Source: Alphaproteobacteria bacterium LSUCC0719
GTDB taxonomy: Bacteria > Pseudomonadota > Alphaproteobacteria > Puniceispirillales > Puniceispirillaceae
Direction of reading: 5' to 3'
Length of the DNA stretch: 64,000 bases
Assembly (NCBI GenBank): GCA_040839025.1
Contig: JBFPJN010000004.1
Location: forward strand, 1-64,000
The notes under the pieces are model-generated. The model searched no databases, had not been told where the DNA came from, and saw only the letters and a program-made list of their open reading frames with translations. The translations under genes and the position numbers were made by a program. Positions 37,665 to 47,489 of this stretch are shown in pieces; the stretch's first letter is position 1; each line of letters begins with the position of its first letter.

Positions 37665-38309
37665 ATGCTGCTGTTCGCAGGCCTAGGTAATCCCGGTTCC
37701 GACTATGCCGGCAACCGGCACAATGTCGGCTTCATGGCCATTGACGCCATTGCCGCGCGGCATGGGTTTTCAGGCTGGAAGACAAAAGGGGCAAACCTGA
37801 TTGCCGAAGGGCGGGTCGGTACCACCAAGGTGGTGGCGATCAAACCGCAGTCCTTTATGAACAAGTCCGGCACCCCGGTTGCCGAAATCGCCAGATTCTA
37901 CAAGATCCCGCCATCCGACATCTTTGTCCTTTATGACGAGATCGATCTCGCCGCCGGGCGAATCAGGGTCAAATGTGGCGGCGGTCATGGCGGCCATAAC
38001 GGCATCCGCGATATCGACCGTCACCTGGGCCAGGATTACTGGCGTGTGCGCATTGGCGTCGGACGACCGGAACAGGTCATTCCGGGGTCACGGATCGACA
38101 TTCGCAACTGGGTGTTGATGGATTTCATGGCGTCCGAACACAGTGGCTGGCTGGATCGATTGCTTGACGCAATCGCTGGCGAGGCTGACCGGCTGACGGC
38201 GCATGATGAAGGCGGATTCATGAGCCGCGTTGCCCATCTGGCACCGGCACCAAAAACCGCCACTCAAGATGCCACTCAAGATAAAGACGGCGACAAGGAG
38301 ACAGTCTGA
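37665..38309 (+). CDS. pth: Peptidyl-tRNA hydrolase
   Basis: Pth recycles peptidyl-tRNAs released from stalled ribosomes. It begins MLLFAGLGNPGSDYAGNRHN, with catalytic His19, and contains KPQSFMNKSG, LYDEIDLAAGRIRVK and GGGHGGHNGIRDID. Length is 214 residues. The final part holds a 12-base tandem duplication encoding ATQDATQD (38259-38282) outside the conserved domain. Its stop overlaps the ychF start by one base. Confidence 0.96.
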   Translation: MLLFAGLGNPGSDYAGNRHNVGFMAIDAIAARHGFSGWKTKGANLIAEGRVGTTKVVAIKPQSFMNKSGTPVAEIARFYKIPPSDIFVLYDEIDLAAGRIRVKCGGGHGGHNGIRDIDRHLGQDYWRVRIGVGRPEQVIPGSRIDIRNWVLMDFMASEHSGWLDRLLDAIAGEADRLTAHDEGGFMSRVAHLAPAPKTATQDATQDKDGDKETV

Positions 38310-39409
38310 TGGGGTTCAATTGCGGGATTGTCGGTCTGCCAAATGTTGGCAAATCCACCCTTTTCAACGCGCTGACCGAAACCGCCGCGGCAGAGGCAGC
38401 CAATTATCCTTTCTGTACGATCGAGCCCAATACCGGCAGGGTTGCCGTGCCGGACCCGCGGCTTGACGATTTGGCGCAGCTTGCCGGTTCAGCCTCGATC
38501 ATTCCAACACAGCTTGAATTTGTCGATATTGCCGGCCTGGTGCGCGGCGCATCCAAGGGCGAGGGTCTTGGCAATCAGTTCCTGGCCAATATCCGCGAGG
38601 TTGATGCCATTGCGCATGTGCTGCGCTGTTTTGAGGATACCGACATCACACATGTTGACGGCTCGGTGGACCCGCTTCGCGATGCCGATACGGTTGATAC
38701 CGAACTGATGCTGGCCGATATGGATTCGCTGGAGCGCAGAATGGCCGCGCTGGTGAAAAAGACCCGTGGCGGCGATGCCGATGCCAAGCGTGATCTCGCG
38801 CTCATGGAAAAGCTGCTGCCACAGCTTGCAGATGGGGTGCCGGTCAGGCGGGCTGACGGCCTGACAACAGACGAGATCAAACGCCTGCCACAGCTGCAAC
38901 TGCTGACCTCAAAGCCGGTGCTGTATGTGTGCAATGTGGCTGAAACAGACGCTGCGACAGGCAATTCACATTGCGAGGCTGTCGCCGCACATGCTGCCGC
39001 TGAAGGCGCGGCGCATGTTGTCGTCTCGGCAGCGATTGAGGCAGAAATCACTCAGCTTGATGGCGATGACAAAGCCATGTTCCTTGATGAGCTTGGCCTG
39101 GAGGAGGCCGGCCTTGCACGTCTGATCCGGGCTGGTTACGGGCTGCTTGATCTGCTGACATTCTTCACCGTCGGCCCGAAGGAGGCGCGTGCCTGGACTG
39201 TGGCTGCCGGGGCCACCGCGCCCGAGGCGGCCGGTGTGATCCATACCGATTTCCAGCGCGGCTTTATCCGCGCCGAAACAATATCATTCGATCACTATGT
39301 CACCTGCGGAGGTGAATCCGGCGCACGCGACGCCGGCAAGCTGCGCATTGAAGGCGCCGACTACAAGGTCAATGACGGAGATGTTTTCCATTTCCGCTTC
39401 AATGTGTAA
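38309..39409 (+). CDS. ychF: Redox-regulated ATPase YchF
   Basis: YchF is an Obg-family P-loop protein that prefers ATP and associates with ribosomes. It shows GLPNVGKSTLFNALT near the start, the switch region DIAGLVRGASKGEGLGNQFL, and a C-terminal TGS domain (GFIRAETISFDHYV). Length is 366 residues, standard. Pairing with pth by a one-base overlap is common. Confidence 0.97.
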   Translation: MGFNCGIVGLPNVGKSTLFNALTETAAAEAANYPFCTIEPNTGRVAVPDPRLDDLAQLAGSASIIPTQLEFVDIAGLVRGASKGEGLGNQFLANIREVDAIAHVLRCFEDTDITHVDGSVDPLRDADTVDTELMLADMDSLERRMAALVKKTRGGDADAKRDLALMEKLLPQLADGVPVRRADGLTTDEIKRLPQLQLLTSKPVLYVCNVAETDAATGNSHCEAVAAHAAAEGAAHVVVSAAIEAEITQLDGDDKAMFLDELGLEEAGLARLIRAGYGLLDLLTFFTVGPKEARAWTVAAGATAPEAAGVIHTDFQRGFIRAETISFDHYVTCGGESGARDAGKLRIEGADYKVNDGDVFHFRFNV

Positions 39410-39439
39410 TAAGGGGAAAAAGCCTACAGAGGTGTCAAA

Positions 39440-40117
39440 ATGACGCAGATTAAGACTCTGACCGCTGAGGACGGTCATACTCTTGATGCAGCCATCGCCG
39501 GCAACAGCGAAACCGCACGCGGCGGTGTTGTCGTCCTGCAGGAAATTTTTGGTCTCAATGACCATATCCGTGATCTTCCCCGCCGGTTTGCCGAGGCAGG
39601 CTATTATGCCGTTGCGCCAGCCTTGTTCGACCGTGCCGAGCGCGGTGTCGAACTTGATTATGATCCTGAGGGTCGTGACCGGGGTCTGGCGCTGAAGGCC
39701 GCCGTCGATGACGACGCCATTTTCGATGTCTCGGCGGCGATTGCCGAAGCCGCCACCGCCGGCCCGGTAGTGGTGGTGGGGTTCTGCTGGGGTGGATCGC
39801 TTGCCTGGCGCGCCGCCACCAGCCTGACCGGACTTGCCGGTGCATCTTCCTATTATGGCGGTGAGTTGCCGTCGAAGGCCGGACTGGTGTCCCACTGCCC
39901 GGTGCTGGCGCATTTCGGCAGCTTGGACAAGGGTATTCCAATCGAGGGCGTCAACACCTTCATCAACGCACAGGCAGACGCCGACCCGGCTGTGGTCACG
40001 CATATCTACGAGGCCGATCACGGTTTCAATTGCGACGCCAGAAGCCAGTATAATGAAGAGGCGGCATCGCTTGCCTGGACACGAACGCTGGATTTCCTGG
40101 CGCGGTGTATGGATTAG
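39440..40117 (+). CDS. Dienelactone hydrolase family protein
   Basis: The 225-residue alpha/beta hydrolase shows the oxyanion region VVLQEIFGLNDHIRD, the nucleophile elbow GFCWGGSLAWRA with a cysteine nucleophile, and the catalytic His in YEADHGFNC. These fit the DLH/carboxymethylenebutenolidase family. No chlorocatechol or other ring-cleavage genes are adjacent, so the substrate is open. A small hairpin, AGAGCA...TGCTCT with TT, at about 40116-40136 may end the transcript. Confidence 0.9.
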   Translation: MTQIKTLTAEDGHTLDAAIAGNSETARGGVVVLQEIFGLNDHIRDLPRRFAEAGYYAVAPALFDRAERGVELDYDPEGRDRGLALKAAVDDDAIFDVSAAIAEAATAGPVVVVGFCWGGSLAWRAATSLTGLAGASSYYGGELPSKAGLVSHCPVLAHFGSLDKGIPIEGVNTFINAQADADPAVVTHIYEADHGFNCDARSQYNEEAASLAWTRTLDFLARCMD

Positions 40118-40212
40118 AGCACAAATATTGCTCTTTGGAGTTTTGCATTCACGTTGAAGTGATTTGACTAGCTAAATTACTTAGCTATTCTTTCACCAAG
40201 TCTCTAACAGCC

Positions 40213-40270
40213 CCTGTTGCTTCGTCAACAGGCTCCGGGGTTCCACTGTAGTTTTACAGTGGAACCCCGG
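40213..40270. repeat. Two consecutive perfect hairpins of unknown role
   Basis: The first hairpin is CCTGTTG (40213-40219), loop CTTCGT, CAACAGG (40226-40232). Two bases later comes a perfect 16-base stem, CCGGGGTTCCACTGTA (40235-40250), with loop GTTT and its exact complement at 40255-40270. CTTCGTTTT follows. The second could terminate plus-strand transcripts, but its length and the double arrangement also fit a small repeat element. Confidence 0.75.
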
Positions 40271-40288
40271 CTTCGTTTTGGGGGAGAA

Positions 40289-40465
40289 ATGCAAACAAAT
40301 GTCTACATTGATGCCCTTAACTTATATTACGGCAGCCTCCGACACACAGCTTGGAAGTGGCTTGACGTTGCGATGGCCATCGAAGCTAAGCAAGCCAGCG
40401 GCTTGGAACACACCTTACTGATCACAAAAAAACCCCGGCGTAAGGCCGGGGTTTCTGATGTTTGA
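40289..40465 (+). pseudogene. Truncated NYN-domain (LabA/DUF88, PIN-like) gene fragment
   Basis: ATG at 40289, preceded by GGGGGAG, encodes MQTNVYIDALNLYYGSLR and then AWKWLDVAMAI. This is the typical start of NYN-domain nucleases, with the first conserved Asp at residue 8. After about 35 residues the similarity is lost, and the 58-codon frame ends inside a terminator hairpin. A functional NYN domain needs roughly 150 residues or more, so this is a remnant. It lies between the double hairpin and the end of the pet operon. Confidence 0.6.
40424..40454 (-). terminator. Rho-independent terminator of the petABC operon
   Basis: On the minus strand, AAACCCCGGC and GCCGGGGTTT (40430-40439, 40445-40454) form a 10-base stem with a five-base loop, followed by a run of seven or more T. 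It lies 24 bases after the cytochrome c1 stop codon. Confidence 0.85.
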
Positions 40466-40477
40466 TATGGCGATCTG

Positions 40478-41248
40478 CTAGTGCAGGTCTGCCCAGACAC
40501 GGCGCTTGGCCATATAGGACATGATCAGGAAGATCGACAGGAAGAACACGGCGGCAACGCCGATCCGCTTGCGGACCTCCATCTTCGGTTCTGCAGCCCA
40601 CATCAGGAAGTGGGTGATGTCCGAGGCAATCCCTTCGGGTGTCGTCGGCGCGCCATCCGAATATGCAACATCGTCACCATAGATCGGCTGTGGCATCGCG
40701 ATCAGATGCCCCGAATAGGCGTTGTTGTAATACATGCCCTCGGGAACCTCGGTGCCGGCCGGCGCATCCTCATATCCCAGAAGCAGGCTATAGAGGTAAT
40801 CGGCGCCGTTGGCCCGTGCCTTGGCAATCAATGACAGGTCCGGCGGCAACGCACCATTGTTGTTGGCGCGGGCCTCATTGTTATTGCGATAGGGGCTTGG
40901 GATGAGATCAGCCGGACGCGCCGGGCGCATGAACATCTCGCCATCATCGTCCGGACCGTCCATCACCTCGTACTCGGCAGCGATCGCCTTGATCTCGGCC
41001 TCGTTGTAACCAAGGTCGGCAAGGTTGCGGAAGGCCAGATATTCAACGCCATGACAGCCTGCACAGACTTCCTTATAGACCTGGAAGCCACGCTGCATGG
41101 CAGCCTTGTCGAAATAGCCGAAAGGCCCGGCAAAGCTCCACTCGCCAGAGACGAGCTTCACGTCACCGCCACCAGCCGCCTGGGCTGGACCGGCAAGACC
41201 AATCATCGCCGCCAGCGCGGCAAAGGATGCAATCAGAAACTTGCGCAT
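40478..41248 (-). CDS. petC: Cytochrome c1 of the bc1 complex
   Basis: The c1 subunit carries electrons from the Rieske centre to soluble cytochrome c on the periplasmic side. A signal peptide ([15 protein letters not shown]...AQA) precedes the haem site CAGCH at residues 62-66. A C-terminal anchor (VAAVFFLSIFLIMSYMAKRR) ends the 256-residue protein. ATG at 41248 overlaps the petB stop by one base. In many alphaproteobacteria the gene is called fbcC. Confidence 0.96.
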   Translation of the reverse strand: MRKFLIASFAALAAMIGLAGPAQAAGGGDVKLVSGEWSFAGPFGYFDKAAMQRGFQVYKEVCAGCHGVEYLAFRNLADLGYNEAEIKAIAAEYEVMDGPDDDGEMFMRPARPADLIPSPYRNNNEARANNNGALPPDLSLIAKARANGADYLYSLLLGYEDAPAGTEVPEGMYYNNAYSGHLIAMPQPIYGDDVAYSDGAPTTPEGIASDITHFLMWAAEPKMEVRKRIGVAAVFFLSIFLIMSYMAKRRVWADLH

Positions 41249-42474
41249 CAGGCAGCTCCCTTCGCTGTCGCCAGCACCGGCTCGGAGATCGATTTCGGCA
41301 GCGGCCTCGTAGTCTCGAAGATACTCAGCAGCGGCAGGATCGCCAGGAAGTGCAGGAAATACCAGGCTGTCGCAATCCGCGAGAGCAGGACATAGATGCC
41401 TTCTGCCGGCTTGCCACCAAGATAACCGAGCGCGATGCAATCGATGAACAGCAGCCAGAAGAAAATCTTGAATACCGGGCGGAACCGTGCCGAACGGACC
41501 GGCGAACGGTCAAGCCACGGCAGAACAAACAGCACGAAGATGGCTGCAAACATCAGCAGCACACCGCCAAGCTTGTCGGGAACCGCACGAAGGATCGCAT
41601 AGAAGGGCAGGAAGTACCATTCAGGAACGATATGTGCCGGCGTCTGCATCGGGTTGGCCGGGATGTAGTTGTCCGGGTGGCCCATGGCATTCGGGAAGAA
41701 GAACACCGCCACCGCAAGCAGCAGCAGGAACATCGCGATCCCGACCATGTCCTTGATTGTGTAATAGGGGTGGAAGGAAATGGTGTCCTGCGGCCCCTTG
41801 GCATCAATGCCGATCGGGTTGTTCGACCCGAAGCGGTGCAGCGCCACAATATGCAGCACAACCACACCCGCAATCACGAACGGCATCAGGTAATGCAACG
41901 AGAAAAAGCGGTTCAAGGTCGGGTTGTCGACTGAGAACCCGCCCCACAGGAAGGTCACGATGCTTTCACCGACAATCGGAATTGCCGAGAACAGGTTGGT
42001 GATCACCGTAGCACCCCAGAAGCTCATCTGACCCCAGGGAAGCACATATCCCATGAAGGCGGTCGCCATCATCAGAAGGAAGATCACCACACCGAGCATC
42101 CACAGCAATTCACGCGGTGCCTTGTAGGAGCCGTAATACAATCCCCGGAAAATGTGGATATAGACGACAATGAAGAAGAAGCTGGCCGCGTTCATGTGGA
42201 TGTACCGGATCAGCCAGCCATGATTGACGTCGCGCATGATACGCTCAACCGAGCTGAACGCGTGATCGACATGGGCGGTGTAGTTCATCGCCAGGACGAT
42301 GCCGGTGACAATCATGATCACCAGCGCCAGACCGGCAAGGACACCGAAATTCCAGAAATAGTTCAGGTTCTTCGGAACGGGATATTCATATTTTTCGTGG
42401 TCCAGCATCGAAAAGATGGGAAGACGATGATCGATCCATCTCACGACAGGATTTGCGAATTTTTCAGCAGACAT
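41248..42474 (-). CDS. petB: Cytochrome b of the bc1 complex
   Basis: The 408-residue integral protein holds both b haems and the two quinone sites. It shows [14 protein letters not shown], the haem-ligand helices ([27 protein letters not shown], with a second His pair in [21 protein letters not shown]) and the Qo motif [13 protein letters not shown]. It is the middle gene of petABC. Confidence 0.97.
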   Translation of the reverse strand: MSAEKFANPVVRWIDHRLPIFSMLDHEKYEYPVPKNLNYFWNFGVLAGLALVIMIVTGIVLAMNYTAHVDHAFSSVERIMRDVNHGWLIRYIHMNAASFFFIVVYIHIFRGLYYGSYKAPRELLWMLGVVIFLLMMATAFMGYVLPWGQMSFWGATVITNLFSAIPIVGESIVTFLWGGFSVDNPTLNRFFSLHYLMPFVIAGVVVLHIVALHRFGSNNPIGIDAKGPQDTISFHPYYTIKDMVGIAMFLLLLAVAVFFFPNAMGHPDNYIPANPMQTPAHIVPEWYFLPFYAILRAVPDKLGGVLLMFAAIFVLFVLPWLDRSPVRSARFRPVFKIFFWLLFIDCIALGYLGGKPAEGIYVLLSRIATAWYFLHFLAILPLLSIFETTRPLPKSISEPVLATAKGAA

Positions 42475-42505
42475 GGAACCTCTAGCCTCCAGCGGAAAAG
42501 TCGGA

Positions 42506-43066
42506 TCAGCCGATTCGGATCACGGCGTCGGAAAGAAAAGTATAGGGCGGCACTTCAAGATTCGTTGGCGCCGGCCCCTTGCGAATACGTCCCGAGGTGT
42601 CGTAGTGCGAGCCGTGGCAGGGGCAGAACCAGCCATCATACTCACCCTTGACCTCGCCGGTTTTCTGACCAAGCGGTACACAGCCAAGATGTGTGCAGAC
42701 GCCAACCAGCACCAGAAGTTCCGGTTTCTGGACACGCGCCTCGTCTTCCTCGGGATCGCGCAGCTCGGCGCTGTCGATGGCATTGGCGCGGGCGATTTCA
42801 TCGGCCGTGCGATGGCGGATGAACACCGGCTTGCCGCGCCAGGTCACGGTAATTGCCTGACCTTCGGCGATCTTCGACACATCGACTTCGGTACTGGCCA
42901 GTGCCAGCGTGTCAGCCGCTGGGTTCATCTGGTCGATCAGCGGCCAGCCGACGGCCGCCGCACCAACGGCACCCATCGCGTAGGTCGCAACGACAATAAA
43001 GTCACGACGGCCCACCTCGCGCGGATCGGTGGCCGATTTCGCGGGCTTCGAGTTCGTATTTGCCAT
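42506..43066 (-). CDS. petA: Rieske iron-sulfur subunit of the bc1 complex
   Basis: The 186-residue protein has an uncleaved Tat-type N-terminal anchor ([21 protein letters not shown]). The 2Fe-2S cluster is bound by CTHLGC (124-129) and CPCHGS (148-153). ATG at 43066 has a GAGGGAAGA site upstream; a longer frame to 43180 is not credible. It is the first gene of the petABC operon. Confidence 0.97.
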   Translation of the reverse strand: MANTNSKPAKSATDPREVGRRDFIVVATYAMGAVGAAAVGWPLIDQMNPAADTLALASTEVDVSKIAEGQAITVTWRGKPVFIRHRTADEIARANAIDSAELRDPEEDEARVQKPELLVLVGVCTHLGCVPLGQKTGEVKGEYDGWFCPCHGSHYDTSGRIRKGPAPTNLEVPPYTFLSDAVIRIG

Positions 43067-43322
43067 TCTTCCCTCTTTAAATTTCAGCCCCACATATCCC
43101 CGAACACAGTCCCTGCGGACCAATCCGGAAATCTCCCTCCAGGCTCCTGCCGGGCGGCAGCGGCGTGACATGTAAGGCACCTTTCGTCAGCCGCGGACTT
43201 TCTAGCACGAGATCTCCCGGTTTTGCAGTCTATTTTGCCACGGAATCTGAAAAAATAACCGCGCCATCCGTCGCACCCGTTGGCAAGGCCGACAGTTAAG
43301 GGTCAGACGACAGGCAAAGCTG

Positions 43323-44189
43323 TCATGGCCAGCGCACTTCCGGCGGCAGACTCATCAGGATGGCCTCGATATTGCCACCCGTCCTGAGCCCGAAAAGCGT
43401 GCCCCGGTCATAGAGCAGATTGAATTCGACATAGCGGCCCCGCCGGACCAGCTGGTGGTGCCTGTCCGCCTCGGTCCAACTGCGATTCATTCTGTCACGA
43501 ACGATGCCGGCATATCCCTGATGGAACGCCGTCCCGACATCGCGGGTGAAGGCAAAATCGGCATCCCAGTCACCGCTGTCGAGATTGTCATAGAAAATGC
43601 CCCCGGCGCCTCGCGGCTCCTGGCGGTGCGGCAGATAGAAATATTCATCGCACCATGCCTTGAACCGGGGATAGTAGTCCGCGTCATGGGCATCGCAGGC
43701 AGCGCGCATCGACTCGTGAAAGGCGGTGCCGGCAGCCTCGTCGGGAAAAATCGGCGTCAGATCACCGCCGCCACCGAACCACGCCTTGCTGGTGACAATG
43801 AAGCGGGTGTTCATATGTGCGGCTGGCACATGCGGGTTGCGCGGATGCGCGACAAGCGAGATACCGGACGCCCAGAAGCGACCATCGGCATCGGCGCCGG
43901 GAATGTTCTTCCTGAACTCCTCGGAAAATTCGCCATGAACGGTCGAGATGTTTACCCCGACCTTTTCAAAGACGCGGCCATGCATCACGCTCATCTGACC
44001 ACCACCGCCGCCGTCACGTTCCCAGTTGCGGCGCACAAAGCTGCCGGGCTCCAGCCCCTTCCCGGTGGCTGGATCGACTTCCGTCTCGATGGCCTCGAAG
44101 GTGGCGCAGATCGAATCCCTGAGCGATGCAAACCAGGCTTCGGCTGCCTGCTGGCGCGATTTGATCTGATCTGGTGACTGGCTGGTCAT
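43323..44189 (-). CDS. hemF: Oxygen-dependent coproporphyrinogen III oxidase
   Basis: HemF decarboxylates coproporphyrinogen III to protoporphyrinogen IX using oxygen. It has [53 protein letters not shown] and [19 protein letters not shown], all diagnostic. The start [11 protein letters not shown] at 44189 follows an AGGGAC site. Length is 288 residues. It is adjacent to, but not clearly part of, the CCA-enzyme block. Confidence 0.96.
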   Translation of the reverse strand: MTSQSPDQIKSRQQAAEAWFASLRDSICATFEAIETEVDPATGKGLEPGSFVRRNWERDGGGGGQMSVMHGRVFEKVGVNISTVHGEFSEEFRKNIPGADADGRFWASGISLVAHPRNPHVPAAHMNTRFIVTSKAWFGGGGDLTPIFPDEAAGTAFHESMRAACDAHDADYYPRFKAWCDEYFYLPHRQEPRGAGGIFYDNLDSGDWDADFAFTRDVGTAFHQGYAGIVRDRMNRSWTEADRHHQLVRRGRYVEFNLLYDRGTLFGLRTGGNIEAILMSLPPEVRWP

Positions 44190-44245
44190 GAATTGTCCCT
44201 GTCCTGTGGTCCGGATGCCCGGATGTCCGGCACTGTGGATCGGTG

Positions 44246-45520
44246 TCACGTTACCGGGTGATGTTCGACAAATGCCAGAAGATCCGCCTTCGTTGGCGCG
44301 AAATCCCGGCCGACCCATTCCCGCTCGGCGGCGCGTAACATCTCTCCCAGTGCCGGCCCGCTGTCAACGCCTTGCGACAATAAATCAGCGCCGGTCAGTG
44401 GAAATTCCGGTATCTCCCACGCGGCCATATCCGCCAGATGCGCGCTGTCGATCGCACGACCCGTGCGCCCGCTTGCCACAACAAGGCTGGCAAGCGGCAG
44501 ACCGCCCCCGGGCATGACATCCGCGCGATGCCGCCACCATGCCGCCTGCCGCCATGTGGCGGCTGTCAATGCGTCGGCCTCTTTATCGGCGGCATCAAGG
44601 TCGAGGCTCGACAGAACAAGGCTGTCCCGCCGCGACAATCGAAGCCTCGTCGCAAGACCACCGCCACTGCCGGGCGGCGTCAGCACCGCCAGCCTGACAA
44701 GCCATGCCTGATCGGCACCGCCAAAAACCGTCTCGACAGCCTGATCAATACCCGCGCTCAGACAGCCGGCATCAAGTGTTGTGCCAAGCGCCGCAACGGC
44801 AAGTCCGGTATCCTGCATCACCGCAATGCCCGGGCCGGACCCTGGGCCGGCCAGCAATCCTGCCATTTCGCCGGCAACCCGCTCACCCGACAGATTTGCC
44901 GCAAGCCCTGCCCTTTCGCCAAGCGCTGCCAGCGCCTCGGCATCTGTCCCGGCGCGCCCGAAATGCGGCAGGAACCGGCAATAGCGCAGCATCCGCAGCG
45001 CATCTTCCTCAACCCGCTGTGTTGCGTTGCCGACAAAGCGCAAGATGCCCGCCGCAAGATCAGGCCGCCCCGCAAGCGGGTCGAAAATCTGCCCGGATGC
45101 ATCGACATAGAGCGCGTTGATGGTGAAATCGCGGCGGGCGGCGTCTGCCGCCCAATCGTCGCTGAAAGCCACGACGGCACGGCGTCCGTCCGTTTCCAGA
45201 TCAACCCGTGTCTGTGTGATCTCCAGATGCTGGCCCTGATCAACCACCGTGACAGTGCCATGGTCGAGGCCGGTCTCAATGACTTTCAGCCCCTGATCGC
45301 GAAGGACAGCGGCCACGCGATCAATCGGTGCGGCGACCGCCATGTCGATATCACCGATCCTGCGACCGACAAGCCAGTCACGGGCCGCGCCACCAACGAT
45401 CCGCGCTTCGAACCCCGACTGTCTGGCGAGAGCGAAGATGCGCGCCGCCAGCGGCGGCACTGGAAAGGGCCTGTCATTCAACCCGGCAGGACCGCCAACA
45501 GCTGTGCCATCACTTGTCAT
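44246..45520 (-). CDS. cca: CCA tRNA nucleotidyltransferase / poly(A) polymerase family
   Basis: The class II nucleotidyltransferase head shows GGAARD at 43-48 and the metal ligands in GDIDMAV (Asp57, Asp59). [10 protein letters not shown] and [23 protein letters not shown] follow. Size and context favour CCA addition to tRNA ends, although tRNA genes here already encode CCA, so repair is the likely role. ATG at 45520 overlaps the upstream DUF6111 stop by 11 bases. Length is 424 residues. Confidence 0.92.
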   Translation of the reverse strand: MTSDGTAVGGPAGLNDRPFPVPPLAARIFALARQSGFEARIVGGAARDWLVGRRIGDIDMAVAAPIDRVAAVLRDQGLKVIETGLDHGTVTVVDQGQHLEITQTRVDLETDGRRAVVAFSDDWAADAARRDFTINALYVDASGQIFDPLAGRPDLAAGILRFVGNATQRVEEDALRMLRYCRFLPHFGRAGTDAEALAALGERAGLAANLSGERVAGEMAGLLAGPGSGPGIAVMQDTGLAVAALGTTLDAGCLSAGIDQAVETVFGGADQAWLVRLAVLTPPGSGGGLATRLRLSRRDSLVLSSLDLDAADKEADALTAATWRQAAWWRHRADVMPGGGLPLASLVVASGRTGRAIDSAHLADMAAWEIPEFPLTGADLLSQGVDSGPALGEMLRAAEREWVGRDFAPTKADLLAFVEHHPVT

Positions 45521-45806
45521 TATCCGCACTGCCATTGAATTCACCGGCCGAAATCCTGCCATCCTTGATCTGTGCGGGTTGATATTTCATGCCCGGCTTG
45601 GACGCACCGGTTTCCAGAAACACCGCAGCCGCAAAAAACACCGCCAGACCGACCAGCGCGCCGACAATGTGCGACATCTCCACGCCAACAGTCGGCTCCG
45701 GCGTTTCGCCACGTGCCGCGGCGCGGCGGGCCTGCCACCATTTGATCAGGCTCATCACCAGAATGGCGGCCATAATGGCGGTGGCGATGATGATGTAACG
45801 GCGCAT
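45510..45806 (-). CDS. DUF6111-family small membrane protein
   Basis: The 98-residue protein has two hydrophobic helices (YIIIATAIMAAILVMSLI near the start and HIVGALVGLAVFFAAAVFLE) separated by a basic WWQARRAAARG loop. It matches the small membrane protein found between the NUDIX and CCA genes in many alphaproteobacteria. Function is unknown. It is translationally coupled to cca by an 11-base overlap. Confidence 0.8.
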   Translation of the reverse strand: MRRYIIIATAIMAAILVMSLIKWWQARRAAARGETPEPTVGVEMSHIVGALVGLAVFFAAAVFLETGASKPGMKYQPAQIKDGRISAGEFNGSADNDK

Positions 45807-45808
45807 GG

Positions 45809-46426
45809 TCAGATCCCCCGCTGTGTTGAAACAGGCCGGGCGTCATCCGCCCCGGCCATGCCCCTGACCCGTGTCGCCAGATCAACAATGATCGCGGCTG
45901 ACAGGCCCCATATATAATGCTCCGGATGGTCAATCACCCAGACTTCGCGGCGGCGGCCCTCACGAACATAGCTTTCACGGCGATGACGCGGTGGGCTGAT
46001 CAAATCGGCCAACGGCAAGGTCAGGATCTGCGCCACCTCGTCTGGAAAGGGCTGAAGCGCCACCTGCGGCGCGACAATGCCCACAATTGGCTGGACAATG
46101 AACCCCGCCGGGCTGGTCACCGGGTCCAACCCCCCCAGAATATCGACCTGTGATGCGGGCAGCGCGATTTCCTCGTCGGCCTCGCGAAGCGCTGTCGCCA
46201 CAAGCGTCTGGTCCATCGCGTCGACCTTGCCGCCGGGAAAGCTGATCTGCCCAGCATGATGCGCCAGATGCGAGGCACGTTCAGTCATGATCACCTGCCA
46301 TCCATCTGTGTCGGCCATCAACCCGACAAGTACCGCCGCCGGCCGGTCGGCCCCACTGCGAAGGCGCGACGGAATCGGATTTAACTGCTCGGCGGTCACC
46401 GGGAGCGTTGACGTATCCACTCTCAC
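45809..46426 (-). CDS. NUDIX hydrolase, CoA pyrophosphatase-like
   Basis: The 205-residue protein shows HAGQISFPGGKVDAMDQTLVATALREADEEI, a NUDIX box preceded by the CoA-type motif (LAHHAGQISFPGGK). The likely reaction is hydrolysis of CoA or related dinucleotides. The first acidic position of the box is Asp rather than Glu. It overlaps the DUF1285 gene by four bases. Confidence 0.9.
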   Translation of the reverse strand: MRVDTSTLPVTAEQLNPIPSRLRSGADRPAAVLVGLMADTDGWQVIMTERASHLAHHAGQISFPGGKVDAMDQTLVATALREADEEIALPASQVDILGGLDPVTSPAGFIVQPIVGIVAPQVALQPFPDEVAQILTLPLADLISPPRHRRESYVREGRRREVWVIDHPEHYIWGLSAAIIVDLATRVRGMAGADDARPVSTQRGI

Positions 46427-47004
46427 TCCCCCTTGGTTTCCAGACTGAAAAACATGCCGGCGCTCCAGACTCCGATCTGCCCGTCTGGTCCCTCGACTGC
46501 CAGCGCCGCCAGTTCATAGAAGACAGGACGCGCGATCCGCCCTTCAAGACCGGAACGCCCCTGCATGCCGGGCCGCACCATGACATAGGGGCGAAGGTCA
46601 TCTGCCTGCGGGGGATGTCGCATCAACAGCGGATGGTCGGCATCCAGAATGATTTCATCATCGACATTGGTCCGCAGCCTGATCACCTGATCCCGGCCAT
46701 CACCTTCCCAGTTCGCGGCAATGATCATGAACGGAACGTCATCCACATCAATACGCCCGCGCTCAACGGGCGTGACAAGCCAGTAACTGCCATCGGCCTC
46801 GCGCCGCAGCACACTTGCAAAAAGCCTGACCAGCGCCGGGCGCGCAATCAGCCCACCTTCATGATACCAGCTGCCATCAGCCGCGATCCTGATATCGAAT
46901 TCCTGCGGTGTGGGCCGCCTTACATCGCGCAGCATAGTCGCGCCTTCATCCTGAGAGATGACGGGCGGCTTCGGGGTGGTCCGGCGATCAGCTTTCCTGT
47001 CCAT
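46423..47004 (-). CDS. DUF1285-domain protein
   Basis: The 193-residue protein shows DIRIAADGSWYHEGGLIARPALVRLFASVL and YWLVTPVERGRIDVDDVPF, typical of DUF1285. Its function is unknown. It heads the DUF1285-NUDIX-DUF6111-CCA run, whose conserved order in alphaproteobacteria suggests coregulation. An internal start near residue 24 is possible. Confidence 0.88.
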   Translation of the reverse strand: MDRKADRRTTPKPPVISQDEGATMLRDVRRPTPQEFDIRIAADGSWYHEGGLIARPALVRLFASVLRREADGSYWLVTPVERGRIDVDDVPFMIIAANWEGDGRDQVIRLRTNVDDEIILDADHPLLMRHPPQADDLRPYVMVRPGMQGRSGLEGRIARPVFYELAALAVEGPDGQIGVWSAGMFFSLETKGE

Positions 47005-47273
47005 CCCGACAGTCTAGCGCGAAGCACGGCAAAGCGACATTCCCGAAAGCGATATTCCATAAACTTGAACAGGCTTTGTCGGTCATTCGGGCCCAGCATG
47101 CGTGGTTTGGCACAACAGAATATCCGTCTGCGCACCGATAATTGCAATTAATGCGCATTTTTTATCGGAAATTGACAGCTTATTAACCTAGCTCTGCCAG
47201 AATGGTTCCACGCAAACACCAATTGAGGGTGATGAAACGGTTCGAATCTGCTGGCTGAAGCTAGGTTTACGCT

Positions 47274-47324
47274 GATATCGCGGTCACGCCAATATCGTGG
47301 TCGGGCCGATATCATGGTCGGGCC
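47274..47324. repeat. 17-base tandem repeat, three copies
   Basis: GATATCGCGGTCACGCC (47274-47290), AATATCGTGGTCGGGCC (47291-47307) and GATATCATGGTCGGGCC (47308-47324) are consecutive. They lie in the spacer between the divergent DUF1285 gene and the following plus-strand gene. A near-consensus DnaA box, TTTTCCACA, is at 47337-47345. Confidence 0.85.
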
Positions 47325-47489
47325 GCCGCCAGATCGTTTTCCACAGATTATCGCACCACAGGTTGAAACTTGGAAATCCACAAGGTGGACCCGGAACAGA
47401 TCGTCCAGTCGATTCCTTCCCAATGCCGTTTTCTTGGCAACGCCGATTTCTTCCCCGGTCAATTCCTTCTATCGAAGCGCAGGAGGCAT

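Noticed and set aside
40213-40270. Integron attC site
   Set aside because: The stems are perfect, without the bulges and core-site sequences of attC, and no integrase is nearby.
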